Below are positions 26,255 through 39,001 of a DNA stretch of 64,000 nucleotides, piece after piece (the first letter of the stretch is position 1; every line of letters begins with the position of its first letter). The position numbers and the translations under genes were made by a program. The notes beneath the pieces are model-generated. The model was not told the DNA's origin, did not search any database, and saw only the letters and a program-made list of their open reading frames with translations. This DNA comes from Vanilla planifolia (lineage: Eukaryota > Streptophyta > Magnoliopsida > Asparagales > Orchidaceae): NCBI GenBank assembly GCA_023846275.1, contig JAIUJO010000186.1:933221-997220 (forward strand), given 5' to 3'.

Positions 26255-26376
26255 ATATGCACTTTTTATAAAATTTATACTTATTATGTATGTCATAATA
26301 TAATCCAATATAAATATTTTTTAAGTTATCTTTAAGATAATGAACCATTAAAATTTTCTAAGTTATCAAACAAATG
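26255..26376. repeat. U spacer remnant between two LTR fragments
   Basis: It contains atatgcactttt, tatgtatgtcataatataat and, after an internal deletion, the 5S-proximal end aagataatgaaccatt to atcaaac. It shows that the LTR 3' remnant and the following LTR belong to two monomers fused by deletion. Confidence 0.7.
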
Positions 26377-27845
26377 TGTTTGCCACTTTTGTGGTTGCTG
26401 AGTAAAGCCCAAATTGTCTAGTCCTTTATTTTAATGGGCTTTAATGTGAAATGACTTTACATATAAAGACTAAGCCATGCAATTTCAACATGGTGAACAA
26501 GAAGTTGTCAAAGAACCTTGGCATGTTTAGGAATCTTCAAGAATAGATGACATGCACATTAGCTTTTATATTGTTTTATTTCACTAGAAATAGAATGTTA
26601 GTTTGTTCATTTCCTGACACTCTCCTTATATATCAACAAATTCATGCATCTAATATGGTTTAGCAAATAAAAAAGATTTAATTTTTTAATCTCTTAATTT
26701 ATTTTTAGGTTCAAAACTTACTTAAACAGTTCCTAAATTTAACGTAATTCTATTTTTGAGACATTCTTTCTTTGGTTAAATCACACTTTTGTTTTTTTCA
26801 AATTTTATGTCATTTTTATTATTAAATGTTGTTTAAATAAAAAAATTATTATATTTAAATTTTAATAATAAAGTAAATGACAACATTTTATGCAACATGC
26901 CAAACATTGCCCGAATGCAAAATCATGGGCGTAGCTTAAGCCTCCGCATCAGTTAAGGAAAAAAGATGGGAAGAAGACAATGTTGACCCCTTATTACTCC
27001 TCTGTATCGATCCAATGGCTGCAGTACATCCAACCTTATGAATGAATAACTAGTCGTTACTATACTGTTAAAGTAACTATTTTTGAAGAATATTTTGACT
27101 ACCTTTTAAGCTATTTGAAAGTTACTTTAGTAAATGCTTTTCACTCCTTTCTAACTGCTATGACAGAAATTTTTCCATAAATAGCTAACAATTATGAATT
27201 AAGAGACCATTGAATGTCAACAAAATTTTTACATCCCAAGAAAGGTCTACCACACTTTTTTCTAGCCTGAATTTCCTTATTAGCATGTACAACTTATGAC
27301 AATTTGAAATTCTAAATTCTTGCAACTAAGCCTAAATCTTGTAGGCAATAATTTTACCAATTGTTTTCCTAATTTTGAGCATTTTATATATTTTAACATT
27401 CATCAGCAAGTGTAAAAATATTTTGACATTATTATTAGATAATTATTTCAAGCTATATTTATTCTTTTAGGTTTGGTGGGATGACATTTACAAAAGCATA
27501 AGTTTGCTTTGATTTTGAACTAGTAAAAGCTAGTAGTGTTGGAGGTGAATTGTAAGGAAATAGGTCATATTGTAGTTATTTTTTTAATGAAATTTTTTGA
27601 TCTATGTGGTGGGGTGCACTTAGGTTTTAGATTGAAAGAAATACCCAAAAAATTGTAGTATACCTTTTCAACTTTTATTTTCATTATAAAAAATATAAAT
27701 TACTCTTTTTTAGATAAACATTTTTAAAAAACATAAGATTATTTTTATAATGAATTTTTCAAAATAAACACAATGAGAAAATTTGTAAGTTTTAAAATAC
27801 AGATTCACCTACTACTTTAGGATTTACACACTCATTTCCACTTCA
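26377..27845 (+). mobile_element. solo LTR, copy 2, internally deleted (1.47 kb)
   Basis: Starts TGTTTGCCAC after aaatg (26372-26376) and ends CATTTCCACTTCA before atatg (27846-27850), giving TG...CA termini and a near-perfect 5-bp duplication. It contains the LTR landmarks gtttacatgtaaagac-like, gcaacatgccaaacattgcc and cataaatagc at 27176. Compared with copies 1 and 4 about 0.7 kb is missing, mostly between about 26,960 and 27,020, where the text jumps from the first third to aatggctgcagtacatcc. Confidence 0.78.
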
Positions 27846-29059
27846 ATATGCACTTTTAAAAAAATTTATACTTTTTGTATATGCCATAGTATAATCTAAT
27901 ATAAAAATTATTTTATATAAAACTAATAAAAAATAATGTAAACTATTTATTTTGATAAACTAAACTGTAATATATAATATTTTCCTCAATTTTATTATTA
28001 TTCGTATAAATAAAACAAACTTTTAGATATAAGAATAGAATATTTAATTATAATAAATATTATATACTAAATTATGTAAAATAAGAGATTTTATAAATAT
28101 AAATTATTGAGATGCAGACAATTATTCTATAATGATGAGGGAGAGAGACACATGGATTAATAAAAGAAAAATAAAGAAAAAAATCACAATAGACAGGACG
28201 AGAGAAGTTTTAATGAAGACAAAAAGAAAATCAATAATATCAGGGAGATATGTAAAATAAATAAATAAATAAATAAGTTAGAAATAAGGAAGTAGAGAAG
28301 GATAAAAGAGGGAGAGAGACCAAGAAAAATATGAAATGATTGAGAATGTTGAAAAAATTAGAGATTGATAATAGGAGTTAGAAGCAAGTGAGAAAATTTG
28401 AAAGATATTGAGACAAAAAAATTAAGATAAATAATTAAATAAATATTAAATCATAATAACTAAACTAATATTTTTTTATTTTATGTAATAAAGTATTCAT
28501 ACATAATATTAAATAATAAAAAATTTAAAATTTTCTTTTAAATATTAAGGTTTATTATTATATTAGAATATTTTAATAAAATTTTTAATTTAATAATATT
28601 TTATTCACATGTAATATTAAAAAATTGTATTTAATAATGAATAATATTATAATTCTAATATATTATCTTTTTAATGATATAACATAGATAATAAACATAA
28701 ATAATATTTACCATTATTTTAATAACTCTAAATTTCTAATATTCTTGTATATAATTTTACTGTATTTAAAATAGTAATATACACATCTTATATACTATGA
28801 TAAATATAGACTAACTCTGATTTTTTTATAATATACATGCGTTGTTTTAATTAATATTAAACTACATTAAAGATTTATATCATATGATGTATCACATTTA
28901 TTATTACACTCAATTTACAATAATGTTATAAAATTATTATCTATAATTAAATTTTAAAATTGTAATTATAAACTAAAATTTATAATAATGTCATTTTTCA
29001 ACATTAAAATTTTAATAAAAAAAATTGTTGTTCATTAGAAAAATGAATATGAAAAAATA
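27846..29059. repeat. Array spacer unit with GA tract 28095-28440
   Basis: U remnant after the LTR, then tract, then D spacer. An (AAAT)n run lies at about 28,254-28,276 within the tract. Confidence 0.8.
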
Positions 29060-29082
29060 TTTGCAATCCTACATGCGTATAA
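29060..29082 (-). pseudogene. 5S rRNA-like copy, collapsed to its two ends
   Basis: tttgcaa (5S 3' end) is joined directly to tcctacatgcgtataa (5S 5' end and flank), so about 100 nt of 5S are deleted with both flanks in place. It is identifiable only by position. Confidence 0.5.
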
Positions 29083-29692
29083 TAGATAAAAAATCATAAT
29101 TATGTGATTATTACATTAAAGATAATAAAACATTTCAAAAATGCTCAAATACATCAAGTATATGAACTTTTAAAAAAATTATGTTTATCGTAATTGTCAT
29201 AATATATTCTAAAAATAATGTATTTCTAAATAAAATCTATAAGACTTTACAAAAGCTATTGTTTTTTATAGCATATATATTAACACATAAATTTTTTTTC
29301 CTTTATGTAGTTTGATTTTAAAATAGTGAATTAAATAACAAATAATAAATAATAATATATAAATTTATCATAAAACTAATATACTAAACTATGCAACATG
29401 TGAGATTTCTTAAATATTTTTAATTGATGGAAAAAAATAGTGATAATAGTGACAAAGATAACTATTTTATAAAAGAGAGAACTTAGAGGAGATAGATAGC
29501 ATAAATAAAAATGGAAAGAGAGAAATGAGAAAGTTAAGGAAAGTGGAGAGAGATAGGTAGAGAAAAATATAAAGAGATATGAAAAGAAGAAAAAAATAGA
29601 GAATTATAACAAGATAGAAAAGTAAGTGAGACAATATAAGAAACAATAAGTTAAAGCGAAAAAAGTCAGGAAAAAAATGAAATTAATGGAAA
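29083..29692. repeat. Spacer unit lacking D; GA tract 29425-29690
   Basis: The U spacer and tract are present. The D spacer is entirely deleted, so the tract abuts the next 5S. Confidence 0.77.
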
Positions 29693-29808
29693 ATACTTGA
29701 ACTTTTTATGTGGTCTCCAATCCAAATACCACTCTCGTCGAAGAAAACTTTAGTTTGGAGTTCTAATGGGATCTAGTGCCATAAAGCTTGTGTGGATGCA
29801 TAGGTATG
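29693..29808 (-). pseudogene. 5S rRNA-like copy, full length, next to GA tract
   Basis: atgtggtctccaatccaaat, ccactctcgtcgaagaaaac and ttggagttctaatgggatct align with the 5S complement. ttctaatgggatctagtgcc is the closest match to canonical ttctgatgggatccggtgc seen here. Confidence 0.88.
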
Positions 29809-31720
29809 CAATAGTAAAAAAATTGTTGTTGTGTCATTTTGTGTTGAAGAAAACGACACATTTCTAAAAGTTTCAAAATTTTCAGGTGTATGTACATTTA
29901 AAAAAATTATGCATTTTACATGTGTCATAATATATTCTAATGTCAACAATTTATTTATATGAAATTAATAAAAAAAATTCCATCAAATATTCTTTTTTAT
30001 AATTTGGACATTAATACATAATTTTTCTTCTATTATGTTATAACTTTTATAAATATAAAATTAAATTATCTGTCAAATATATATAATAAAGTATATTGTT
30101 ATCATAAATACTATATATTAAAAAATTGAACGTGAGAGTTATCTTAAATATTGCTAATAGTCGTGTTAAAAAAGAGATAATTGAGACATAGATAACTTTT
30201 TTGTAAGATAGATAAAATTCACATATTGATAACAAAGTAAAACAAAAGGAAGTAGTAGTGGAGGTTGAAAAGTGATGATTTCATAAAGAGGAAAAGAAAA
30301 GATAGAGCATAAAGGGGATAAAGAGAATAAAATAAGAAAAATGAAAGAGAACTAGAAATAAGAAGTTAAAGAATGATAGATGAGAGGTTGAGGCCAAGAA
30401 AAATATAAAGATATAACGAATAAATAGAAAAATAAGAGAATAATAACATGAGAGAGCATGAAGTGATAGAATATGAGAGATATTAAGATAAAGATAAAAA
30501 AGTGAAATAAATAAATAAATAAAAGTTGAAACATAACACGTAATATTGTAATATTTATTAAGTATAATAAGATAATCACATATAATATTTTATAATAATA
30601 AAATATATAATATTTGAAATTTATTATTATTTTCAAAATTTAATAATATATAAAGAATACTTTGACTATAGTGTAGTCAATAATAAAAAGGATTTTCTTC
30701 TATTATGTTATTTTTCTTAGAAAAAAAAATTATAAAAGAAATATATATTATGAAATATAAATATATAGCAGAACTACTATATATTAAAGCATGGAATAAT
30801 AGACATTTCCTAAATTTTATTAAATGATGGATTAAGAAAAAGACAATAGAAAGGAAGATAAGTATTTTGTGAGAGAGAAAGCCATGGATTACTAAGAGCA
30901 AAATAGAGAGAAAAATATTAAAAATGAGTGATGAGAGATTATTTGATGAAGAGAGAAAAAAAAAGAAAAAAGATAGAGGACATAGACAACAAATAAAAAA
31001 AGTAAAACGAAGAAAGAAAAATGAGATAACAGAGAGGTATAAATGAGAGATAAATATTAAGAAAAATATAAGAAGATAAACAATGTAGTGAAAAATAAGA
31101 GAATGATAATTAGAGAGAGGGAAGTGAGAGAAAATGAGAGACATTGAGATAAAAAGAAAACATTATGAAAAATAACTAAATAAATACTTTATCTTAAAAA
31201 AGAAAAGTTATAATAATTCTTAAATAAAATAAGTTTAACATATATTATATTTAATAAAAATATATAAATATTAAAAAGATTTATATTTATTATTTAAATT
31301 TTAAATTATAAATATATAAAGGATTTTTAAACTTTTAATTTAATATTATATTATTCATGCTTACAATTTAAAAAAAGTTAATTCACTATTGCATAATATA
31401 ATTATTCCATTATATTTTTTCTATATTGTAATATAAATAACAAATATAAATAATATTTAACATTAAAGATATAATTTGACATTTTTAAAATACTACAATA
31501 TAATATTATAATATTTAAAAAATTTCTATAGACATTACATATATATAATTATAAATATTAATAAATTCTAATTAATTATAATTAGTATAACTTAATTTGG
31601 CCAATGGTAAACTATATTAAAATTAATATTTTATCATTTCATACGATGTGTTCCATTAATTTTTATACTAAATTCACATTAACAATATAAAGTTATTAAT
31701 AATAATTAATTATAAAAATG
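29809..31720. repeat. Two fused spacer units, GA tracts 30160-30525 and 30830-31190
   Basis: D of the first unit breaks at about 30,678 and joins late U sequence (ggattttcttctattatg), removing one 5S. The second tract yields the longest open frame of the window (155 codons, minus strand), which is Leu/Phe/Ser/Ile low complexity. Confidence 0.78.
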
Positions 31721-33548
31721 CAATACACTATGAACAAGGCGAAGTAGTGAGTTCAAACAATTATAGAATGTTCAATAAGTATTAAAGATTGAAGACATGC
31801 ATCAACTTTGATAAAGTTTTATTTTACCATAAAAAAGAATGACTGCATGTTCATTTTATGGCATTCTTATTTTCAAATAAATTTCAAATCATAATTGGGC
31901 ATCTTAATTATTTTATCATCTTTTTTATTTAGTAAGTGAATATGATCCAATTTTATATGTCTCAACTTTTTTTCTTGATTCAAATCTTACTTAAATAATT
32001 CATTGATTTAAAATAATTGTATTTTTGAATCATTTTTTAGTTATATCTTACTACTCTAGTTTTTTCAAATTAAATTTTAGATTGATTATTAGAACTCGAT
32101 TACATAAAAAAATAATTTTTATAAGTGCTTCACAATTAAACAAATTAATAAATTTTATAATGCATACTAGGCTCTAGTCAAATGCAAAAGTTTAGGCTAA
32201 GATTAAGCTCAAGCAATTGGTCAAGAAAAGAAGTTACATCCAAATCGAGTCAACCTCTTAGAGTTCAGGATGAATTCCTATTCCAAATAAGGTAGCGCAT
32301 TGGATCAAATTGGGAAGCATTCGATTGAAATATAAGTATTGAATGCGTCAAAGCTAGATAAACCCTTATGTTTTGAGTCTATCCAGGTGATTAAATGTCG
32401 AGTACACAAAGCGAGAGCTACCCAATCTTTGGTTTTTAAGTCATACCCAAGGAAATAATTATAAAGACCAAATATATTTCCTCTCCTACAATGTGCAACT
32501 ACGTTTGTTATGACTATCTCCATGCAAATCGATAATGCTCATAACTATTCCATGGTAAAATTTCCCAATCACATTTCGAGATCACCTTCTCTTTCATAAA
32601 ATGATCTTAATCAAACCAATCATCCATTTGGTAAGTCCATCAAACAATTATTACTTCATTTATTTTAACTGATTAACCTATCTGATGGTCATGAATTCGT
32701 TTGACTTCTTCAAATGATTGAGATCTCCTTTATTTTCATCCAATGTCTGAAGATAATACCAATTAATGGCTAAAAAATAACAATTATTTTACCATTACAA
32801 CATCCATTTTTGAAGAAGATTTTAAGAACTTCTTATGTAATTTGGAATATACCTTTGTACTAACATTTCCTTCACTTTCTAATGGCTATGATAAAAACTT
32901 TTTTTAAGTGCCTAACCATTATGAATTTCCTCCGAACACAGCTACAATTTACAACTACTTAAAATGTCAAATTCTTACATATAAGCCTAACTCTTATAAG
33001 TCTTAATTTTCTCAAAAATTTTCATACTTTTGAGCTTTTTGTGCCATTTTACGTTCACAATAAAGCATAAGAAAAATTTTACTTTTTTATCAGAAAGTTT
33101 TTCCTTCAATATTTTTTATTCTTTTTTATTACATGGCTCAACATTTGAGCAAACTTGAGTTTTGTTTGATCTTGTAAAAAATTGTGTTTGGATTGAGCTC
33201 ATAAATCTTTTGGTTATAGTACAACCTATCAAGTAAGTAGTTAGAGGTGAAACGTATAAAAAACTCAAGATGTAACTCTTTTACTAGTGGAGTTTTTTAT
33301 CTCGATTAAAGTTGGACATTAGTGCTTGTTTGAACTGAACCACCTAAACATTTTTGTGCACAATTTGAACTTGTATTTTCATAAAAAACATTATTAACTA
33401 TTTTATTTTTGAATTAATATTTTTTATAGACATAAAATTTTTTATAAGGAATTTATGAAAATAAATTCAATTTTGAAATTAGAAAATTTTGTTTACAACA
33501 AAAATTTGTCCTGGTCGGTGGGATTAACACACTTATTTTTATTTCCAT
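31721..33548 (+). mobile_element. solo LTR, copy 3, 5' truncated (about 1.83 kb)
   Basis: D-spacer sequence passes directly into LTR sequence at caatacactatgaacaagg, so the 5S, the flanking U and the LTR 5' end are missing. Landmarks in order: aaattttagattgattatt, a gtgattaaatgtcgagtac stretch, gtaactcttttactagtgg near 33,270 and ggtgggattaacacac, ending attttatttccat before U sequence. A 72-codon minus-strand frame at 32305-32523 is a chance frame. Confidence 0.76.
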
Positions 33549-34545
33549 ATAAACTTTTACAAACATTATGATTATTTTATATGTAATAATGAATTCTAAT
33601 ATCGATTTTTTATTTATATATAACTAATAAAAAATTACATGATGTATTTTTTTTAATAAAATAGATATTAATATATAAGATTTTTTTCCAATGTTTTATC
33701 ATTCTTACAGATAAAAAATTAAATTACGTAATGATTATAAATAGTTAAATATATATTTATCATAAAAATTAAATATTAAACTATGCATTACGAAAGATAT
33801 TTTAAATATTATTAATTGATAGATTGAAAAGTACATACTAGAGATGTTTATAACTACTGTATAAAATAAAAAATAACACATTTATTTTAACAAAACAGAG
33901 AGGAAAATAGTAATAAATAGAGTTTAGAAACAATTTAAAGAAGAGGAAAAGAAAGATATGTCATACAACAGATAAAGAGAATAAATAAATAAATAAAAGA
34001 GACAAAAATAAGAATAAAAAGAAAGATAAATGAGATAGATGAGATATTATTTAATGAAGAGAAAATGATAAAGGGGAATAAAGAGGAGCTAGAAGGAAGA
34101 ACTAAATGAGTGAAAGAGATAGAGAAATGATATGGTAGAAAATGATAGAAGGGAGAGAATTGCTAGCAAGAATATAAAATGATTGAGAATGAAGAGAAAA
34201 AATAAAAGAAGAAAAATAGAAGAGAGAAGGAGGTGAGAGAATGTGAGACATTGAGATAAAGAGAAAAAGGGAGAGAAAAAATAACATAAAAGTAAAATCT
34301 TTAAATATAAACATATGGTATCATATTAAATATAATAAATTAATCATATATATTTTTTAATAATAATAAATGTTAGAATTATTTAAGGTTTCTTATTATT
34401 TTGAAACATTACAATTATTTAAAGAATATGTATACAGTTAATTTAATATTAATTTATTCATATATTAATTAAATTTTTTAAGATAAACATTTTATTAAAA
34501 TCAAAATTTCATTCATTAAGAAAATTATTTCTATGAAAAAACTAT
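33549..34545. repeat. Spacer unit with long GA tract 33825-34300
   Basis: The tract is about 475 bp because the segment around gagatattatttaatgaagag is present twice (near 33,910 and 34,045). D is short, joining at about 34,475. It is a sibling of the following unit. Confidence 0.8.
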
Positions 34546-34664
34546 TTACAACATAAAAACTTATTAAGAGATGACATCTTAATCCTACTCTCACCCAAGC
34601 ATACTTAAATTTGGAGTTCTAATAAGATTTAATGCTATAAAACAAGTATGGCTAGACAAGCATA
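34546..34664 (-). pseudogene. 5S rRNA-like copy, full length (sibling pair A)
   Basis: agagatgacatcttaatcct, ctcacccaagcatacttaaa and ttggagttctaataagattt follow the 5S complement. The ggtcaccc-to-gatgacat change is shared only with the next copy. Confidence 0.88.
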
Positions 34665-36095
34665 AAAAAATTATAGTTATGTGGTTATTGTCTTGAACAC
34701 AAAGAACCATCACCCAACAGTTTCTAAATTATCAATCATATGAACTTTTAAAAAAATTATCCTTCTGTATACATCGTAGTTTATTCTAAAATCAATAGTT
34801 TGTTTATATACAATTAAGAAACAATTGTGTAAACTATTACTTTTTAAACATAGACATTAATACATAAATTTTTTCTATATTAAACTACTATTCTTATAAA
34901 TAAAAAATTAAATTATGTAACAAATATAAAAAATAAAATATATATCTATTTTAAATATTATGAATTAAATTATCTAACATGAGAAATTCCCTTAATTTTA
35001 CTAATTCATGGGCTAAAAAATACACAATAGAAATGGAGATATTGATTCTATTAGAGATACAAATGCATGAATTGATAAGGGAAAATTAAAAAAAATAGTA
35101 GTAGAGTGAGAGAGAGAGATTAGTTATTGAAGCAAAAAAAAAAGTAATAGAACATAGAGAAGATAAAGAGAACAAAATAAATAAATAAGAGAGAGAGGGA
35201 AATAAGAATGTAAAGAAAAATAAAGGAGATAGATGAAAGATTATTTAATGAAGAGAAAAAGATAACAGGGAATAAAGAAGAGCTAGATGGAATAATAAAG
35301 CAAGGGAAAGAGAGAAAAATGATAGGGTAGAAAAGGATAAAGGGGCAGAAAGGTTGAGAAGAGTATAAAAAGATTAAGAATGAAAAGAAAAAAAAATGAT
35401 AATAAGAGAGAGAAGGCAGTTAGAAATTATGAGATATTGAGATAAAAAAGTGAAGGAAATAATAAAATTGAAGTAAAATTTTAATATATAAACTTATTAT
35501 ATTTACTAAATATAATAATTTAACCATATATATTATTTAATAATAATAAAATATTAAAATTATTTAAGGTTTTTTATTATTTTTAAACATTACAAATATT
35601 TAAACAATATTTATAGCATTAATTAATATTTTTTATTTCATATATTAATTAAAATAATTAATTAAATAAAATAATGTAATTTTTTTAATAGATTATTGTA
35701 ACATGATTTAAGAAAGATAATAAATGAAAAAAATTTAACATTATTGACAAAATTTTTTATTTATAATATTTAAGAACATAATATTACAATGATTAAAAAC
35801 TTCTACACATAATATATACAAGATTATAAAAATAAATTAATACTAATTTATTATAATTGGTATAACTTATTTTGATAATATTAAACTACATTAAAGTAAT
35901 TTTTTTAATATCATACGACTTATCATAATATTATTATTTAAATTTAATAATAATAGTATGAATTTATTAAATATATAATTAATTACTAAAATTGTTATTA
36001 TAGAACATCATTTATAACAATTAAATTTTTTAACATTATCATTTTATTAAAATCACATGTCATTCATTAGAAAAATGATTTCTTTGAAAAACTAC
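34665..36095. repeat. Spacer unit with long GA tract 35010-35475
   Basis: It carries the same internal tract duplication as the previous unit (agattatttaatgaagag near 35,240) and the same aataaagaagagctagatgg motif, showing recent common origin. Confidence 0.8.
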
Positions 36096-36212
36096 ATACA
36101 ACATAAGAACTTACTAAGTGATGACATCTCAATCCTACTATGCCCAAGTGTGCTTAAATTTGGAGTTCTAATAAGATCAAATATTATAATACTAATATGG
36201 CTAGACATGCTT
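36096..36212 (-). pseudogene. 5S rRNA-like copy, full length (sibling pair B)
   Basis: It shares gatgacatctcaatcctact and the downstream ggctagacatgc with the copy at 34546. Box A reads caagtgtgcttaaa. One copy-specific gap affects the ctctcaccc segment. Confidence 0.87.
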
Positions 36213-37477
36213 AAAAATATCATCGTAATGTGATTATGGTCCTGAAGATAAAGAACCATGGCCCAGTAATTTCTAAATTATCAATCATATGAACTTTTAA
36301 AAGAAATTATCTTTGCACATACATTATAGTTTAATCTAAAATAAATAGTTTGCTAATATAAAATTTGGAAACAATTATGCAAACTATTATTATTTATAAC
36401 ATAAATATTAATAAATAATTTTTTTATATTAAGTTATTATTCTTATATATAAAAAATTAAATTATGTAAAAAAATATAAATTTATTCTAAATTTTAAATT
36501 ATCTAACATGAGAAATTTCATTAATATTACTATTTCATGGGTGAAAAAAATAGATAATAGAAATGGAGATATTTATTCTTTTAGAGAGAGAAAGGCATCA
36601 ATTCATAACAAAAAAAAGAATAACAGTATAACGAGATAGGATATGATTTATCAAAGGCAAAAAGAAGCAATAGAACATAATGAAGATTGGAAGAATAAAT
36701 AATTAAGTAAAAGAGAGTAATGAGAAAGTAGATATAAATAGAGAAAATAAGAGGCTAAAAATACATATGGAGATAGAGAAATAAGTGACAAATAAAAAAT
36801 GATAAAAGGAGAGAGAAAGAAGTGGCATAGTATAAGTATATTAAGATAAAGACAAAAAGTGACAGAAATAATAAAAAAAAATTTAAAACATAAAAATTGA
36901 ACATATAATACTAATTAATTTTAATAAAATAATCTAATATAATACTTAATAATAATAATAATACTAAAATTTAAAGAATATTTCTACTATTAATATTTTA
37001 TTATTTTATTAATTCTTTAAAAAAGAAAAGGTCATTTAAATGATAAATAATAAAATTTTTCTAATATATTATCTTTATATTATGTTACATAGAAAAAAAA
37101 ATAATATTATTTAAAATGAATAATATTATTTTAGATTTTTAATAATTTATAATATAATATTATTATACTAAAAAACATTATATAAAGAACATTTATACTA
37201 TTAAAAAAATAAATTAATTCTAATTTATAATAACTGAAGTAAGTTATTCTTATTTTATATTAAAATATATTAAAGTTATTGTTTTATTATATCATATAAT
37301 GTGCGACATTTATTATTATATGATGCTAGAAAAAATGTTGTTAAGCTATTATAAAGTATTAATTACTTGAATGACAATTATGAAATATCATTTATAATAA
37401 TTTAACTTTTAAACATCAATATTTTACTAAAAACAATTGTCATTCAACAAAAAATAGAATTACTATGAAATAATATT
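36213..37477. repeat. Array spacer unit with GA tract 36540-36885
   Basis: Standard order. The U spacer is still very similar to that of the preceding unit (cagtaatttctaaattatca), whereas the tract is normal length. Confidence 0.8.
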
Positions 37478-37597
37478 TGCAACACATAAACTTCTTGAGT
37501 GGTAAACCTTACCAAGATTGCTTACACCCATGCATGCTTAACATTAGAGTTCTAAAAAGTTCGAGTGCTATAATGTTAATATGGCCACATAAGCATA
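37478..37597 (-). pseudogene. 5S rRNA-like copy, full length
   Basis: tgcaacacataaacttcttg, cttacacccatgcatgctta and gttctaaaaagttcgagtgc align with the 5S complement. Box C is decayed (ggtaaaccttacc). Confidence 0.87.
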
Positions 37598-38738
37598 CAA
37601 TGGTTAAAATCCTAGTTGTGTGATTGTTGTCATTAAACTAATTAGAACATTTTCTAAAAGTTTCTTAATTACCAACATTATGCACATTTAAAAAAAGTTA
37701 TGCTTATATATATGCCATCATATAATCTAACATTATTTTTTTTTTATATATAATTAAGAAAAATTTACATAAATTATTTATTTTTTATAATATAAACATG
37801 GATATACAAGATTTTATTATAATATTACATATTTTTTATAAATAAAAAATTATATTAAGAGATATGAGATAAAGGATTCTTTAACATAGATAAAAAGAAA
37901 AGAGAAAATATAAAGGAGATAGAGAGAATAACTAAAAAAAGTGAAAGTGAGAGAAATGAGAAAGTGAAGAATAATAGAAGGGTGACAATGGCTAAGAAAA
38001 AATAAGATAGAGAATGAAGAGACAAACAAAATGAATGATAATAAGAGAAAGAAGAAAGTGAGAGCATTTGAGTGGCATTGAAATAAAGGGAAAAATGTGA
38101 GAGAAATAATAAAATAAAAGTGAAATGTTAACAATTAAATTTATAATACTTATTAATTATAATAAATTAATCATATGTAATAATTGTTAGTAATAAAATA
38201 TTAATAATTAGTTTAAGGTTTATTTTTATTTTAAAATATTACAAATATTTGAAGAATATCTATAATATTAATTTAATATTATTTTTTTCATGCATTAAAT
38301 AAAAACTTTTAATTTAAAACGATATACCTTTTATAATATGATATCTTTATATGATTTAACATTAATAACAAAATACAAAAGATACCTAACATTAATGACA
38401 ATTTTTTATTTCCAATATTCCATAATGCAATATTATTTTGTTTCAAAACTTCTATACATAATATATGTATACTATTATAAACATAAATTAATACTAATTT
38501 ATTATACCTAATGTAAGTTATATTGCTCAATATTGAACTATGTTAAAGTTAATATTTTGTCAGATCTATGATGTACCATTATTACTTTTATATAATTTTT
38601 ATAATAATATCATAAAGTTTTTATTAACAATAAAATTGTTATTATAATTTATCATTTATAATAATTAAATTTTTTAACATCAACATTTTATTAAAATCAA
38701 ATGTCATTCATTAGAAAAAAGATATTTAACGAAAATAG
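37598..38738. repeat. Spacer unit with 5'-trimmed GA tract 37855-38125
   Basis: U joins the middle of the tract at about 37,855, skipping the usual tract start. D is complete. Confidence 0.78.
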
Positions 38739-38772
38739 TTGCAACAAAAGAACTACTCAAGAGGTCACCCTT
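38739..38772 (-). pseudogene. 5S rRNA-like 3' stub, tandem with next copy
   Basis: gttgcaacaaaagaactact and caagaggtcaccc form the last third of 5S. A second, complete copy follows only about 25 bp later. Confidence 0.75.
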
Positions 38773-38796
38773 CTTAGAAAAAAGAATTCTAGATGT

Positions 38797-38915
38797 TAGA
38801 ACATGAGGATATCTAAAGAGGTCACCAATCAAAACACTACTCTCACCCTGCCATGCTTAACTTTGGAGTTCTAATAAGATTATGTGCTATAATGCTAGTG
38901 TGGTCTAACATGTAT
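38797..38915 (-). pseudogene. 5S rRNA-like copy, full length
   Basis: acatgaggatatctaaagag, gtcaccaatcaaaacact, tgccatgcttaactttggag and ttctaataagattatgtgc cover the whole 5S complement. It ends ctagtgtggtctaacatg. It sits immediately before LTR copy 4. Confidence 0.9.
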
Positions 38916-39001
38916 ATAAATGACAAAGAATCATAGTTGTGTAATTATTGTTTCAAAGATAATGAACTATTTTTAAAATTTTGTAAATTATCAAACATGT
39001 G

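Noticed and set aside
30677-31144. 155-codon minus-strand open frame, longest in the window
   Set aside because: It lies on a GA-rich tract. The translation is Phe/Leu/Ser/Ile low complexity, and equivalent frames occur on every tract with no conserved reading frame.
32305-32523. 72-codon minus-strand frame with mixed composition
   Set aside because: It sits inside LTR copy 3. Other LTR copies do not keep the frame and it has no recognisable domain.
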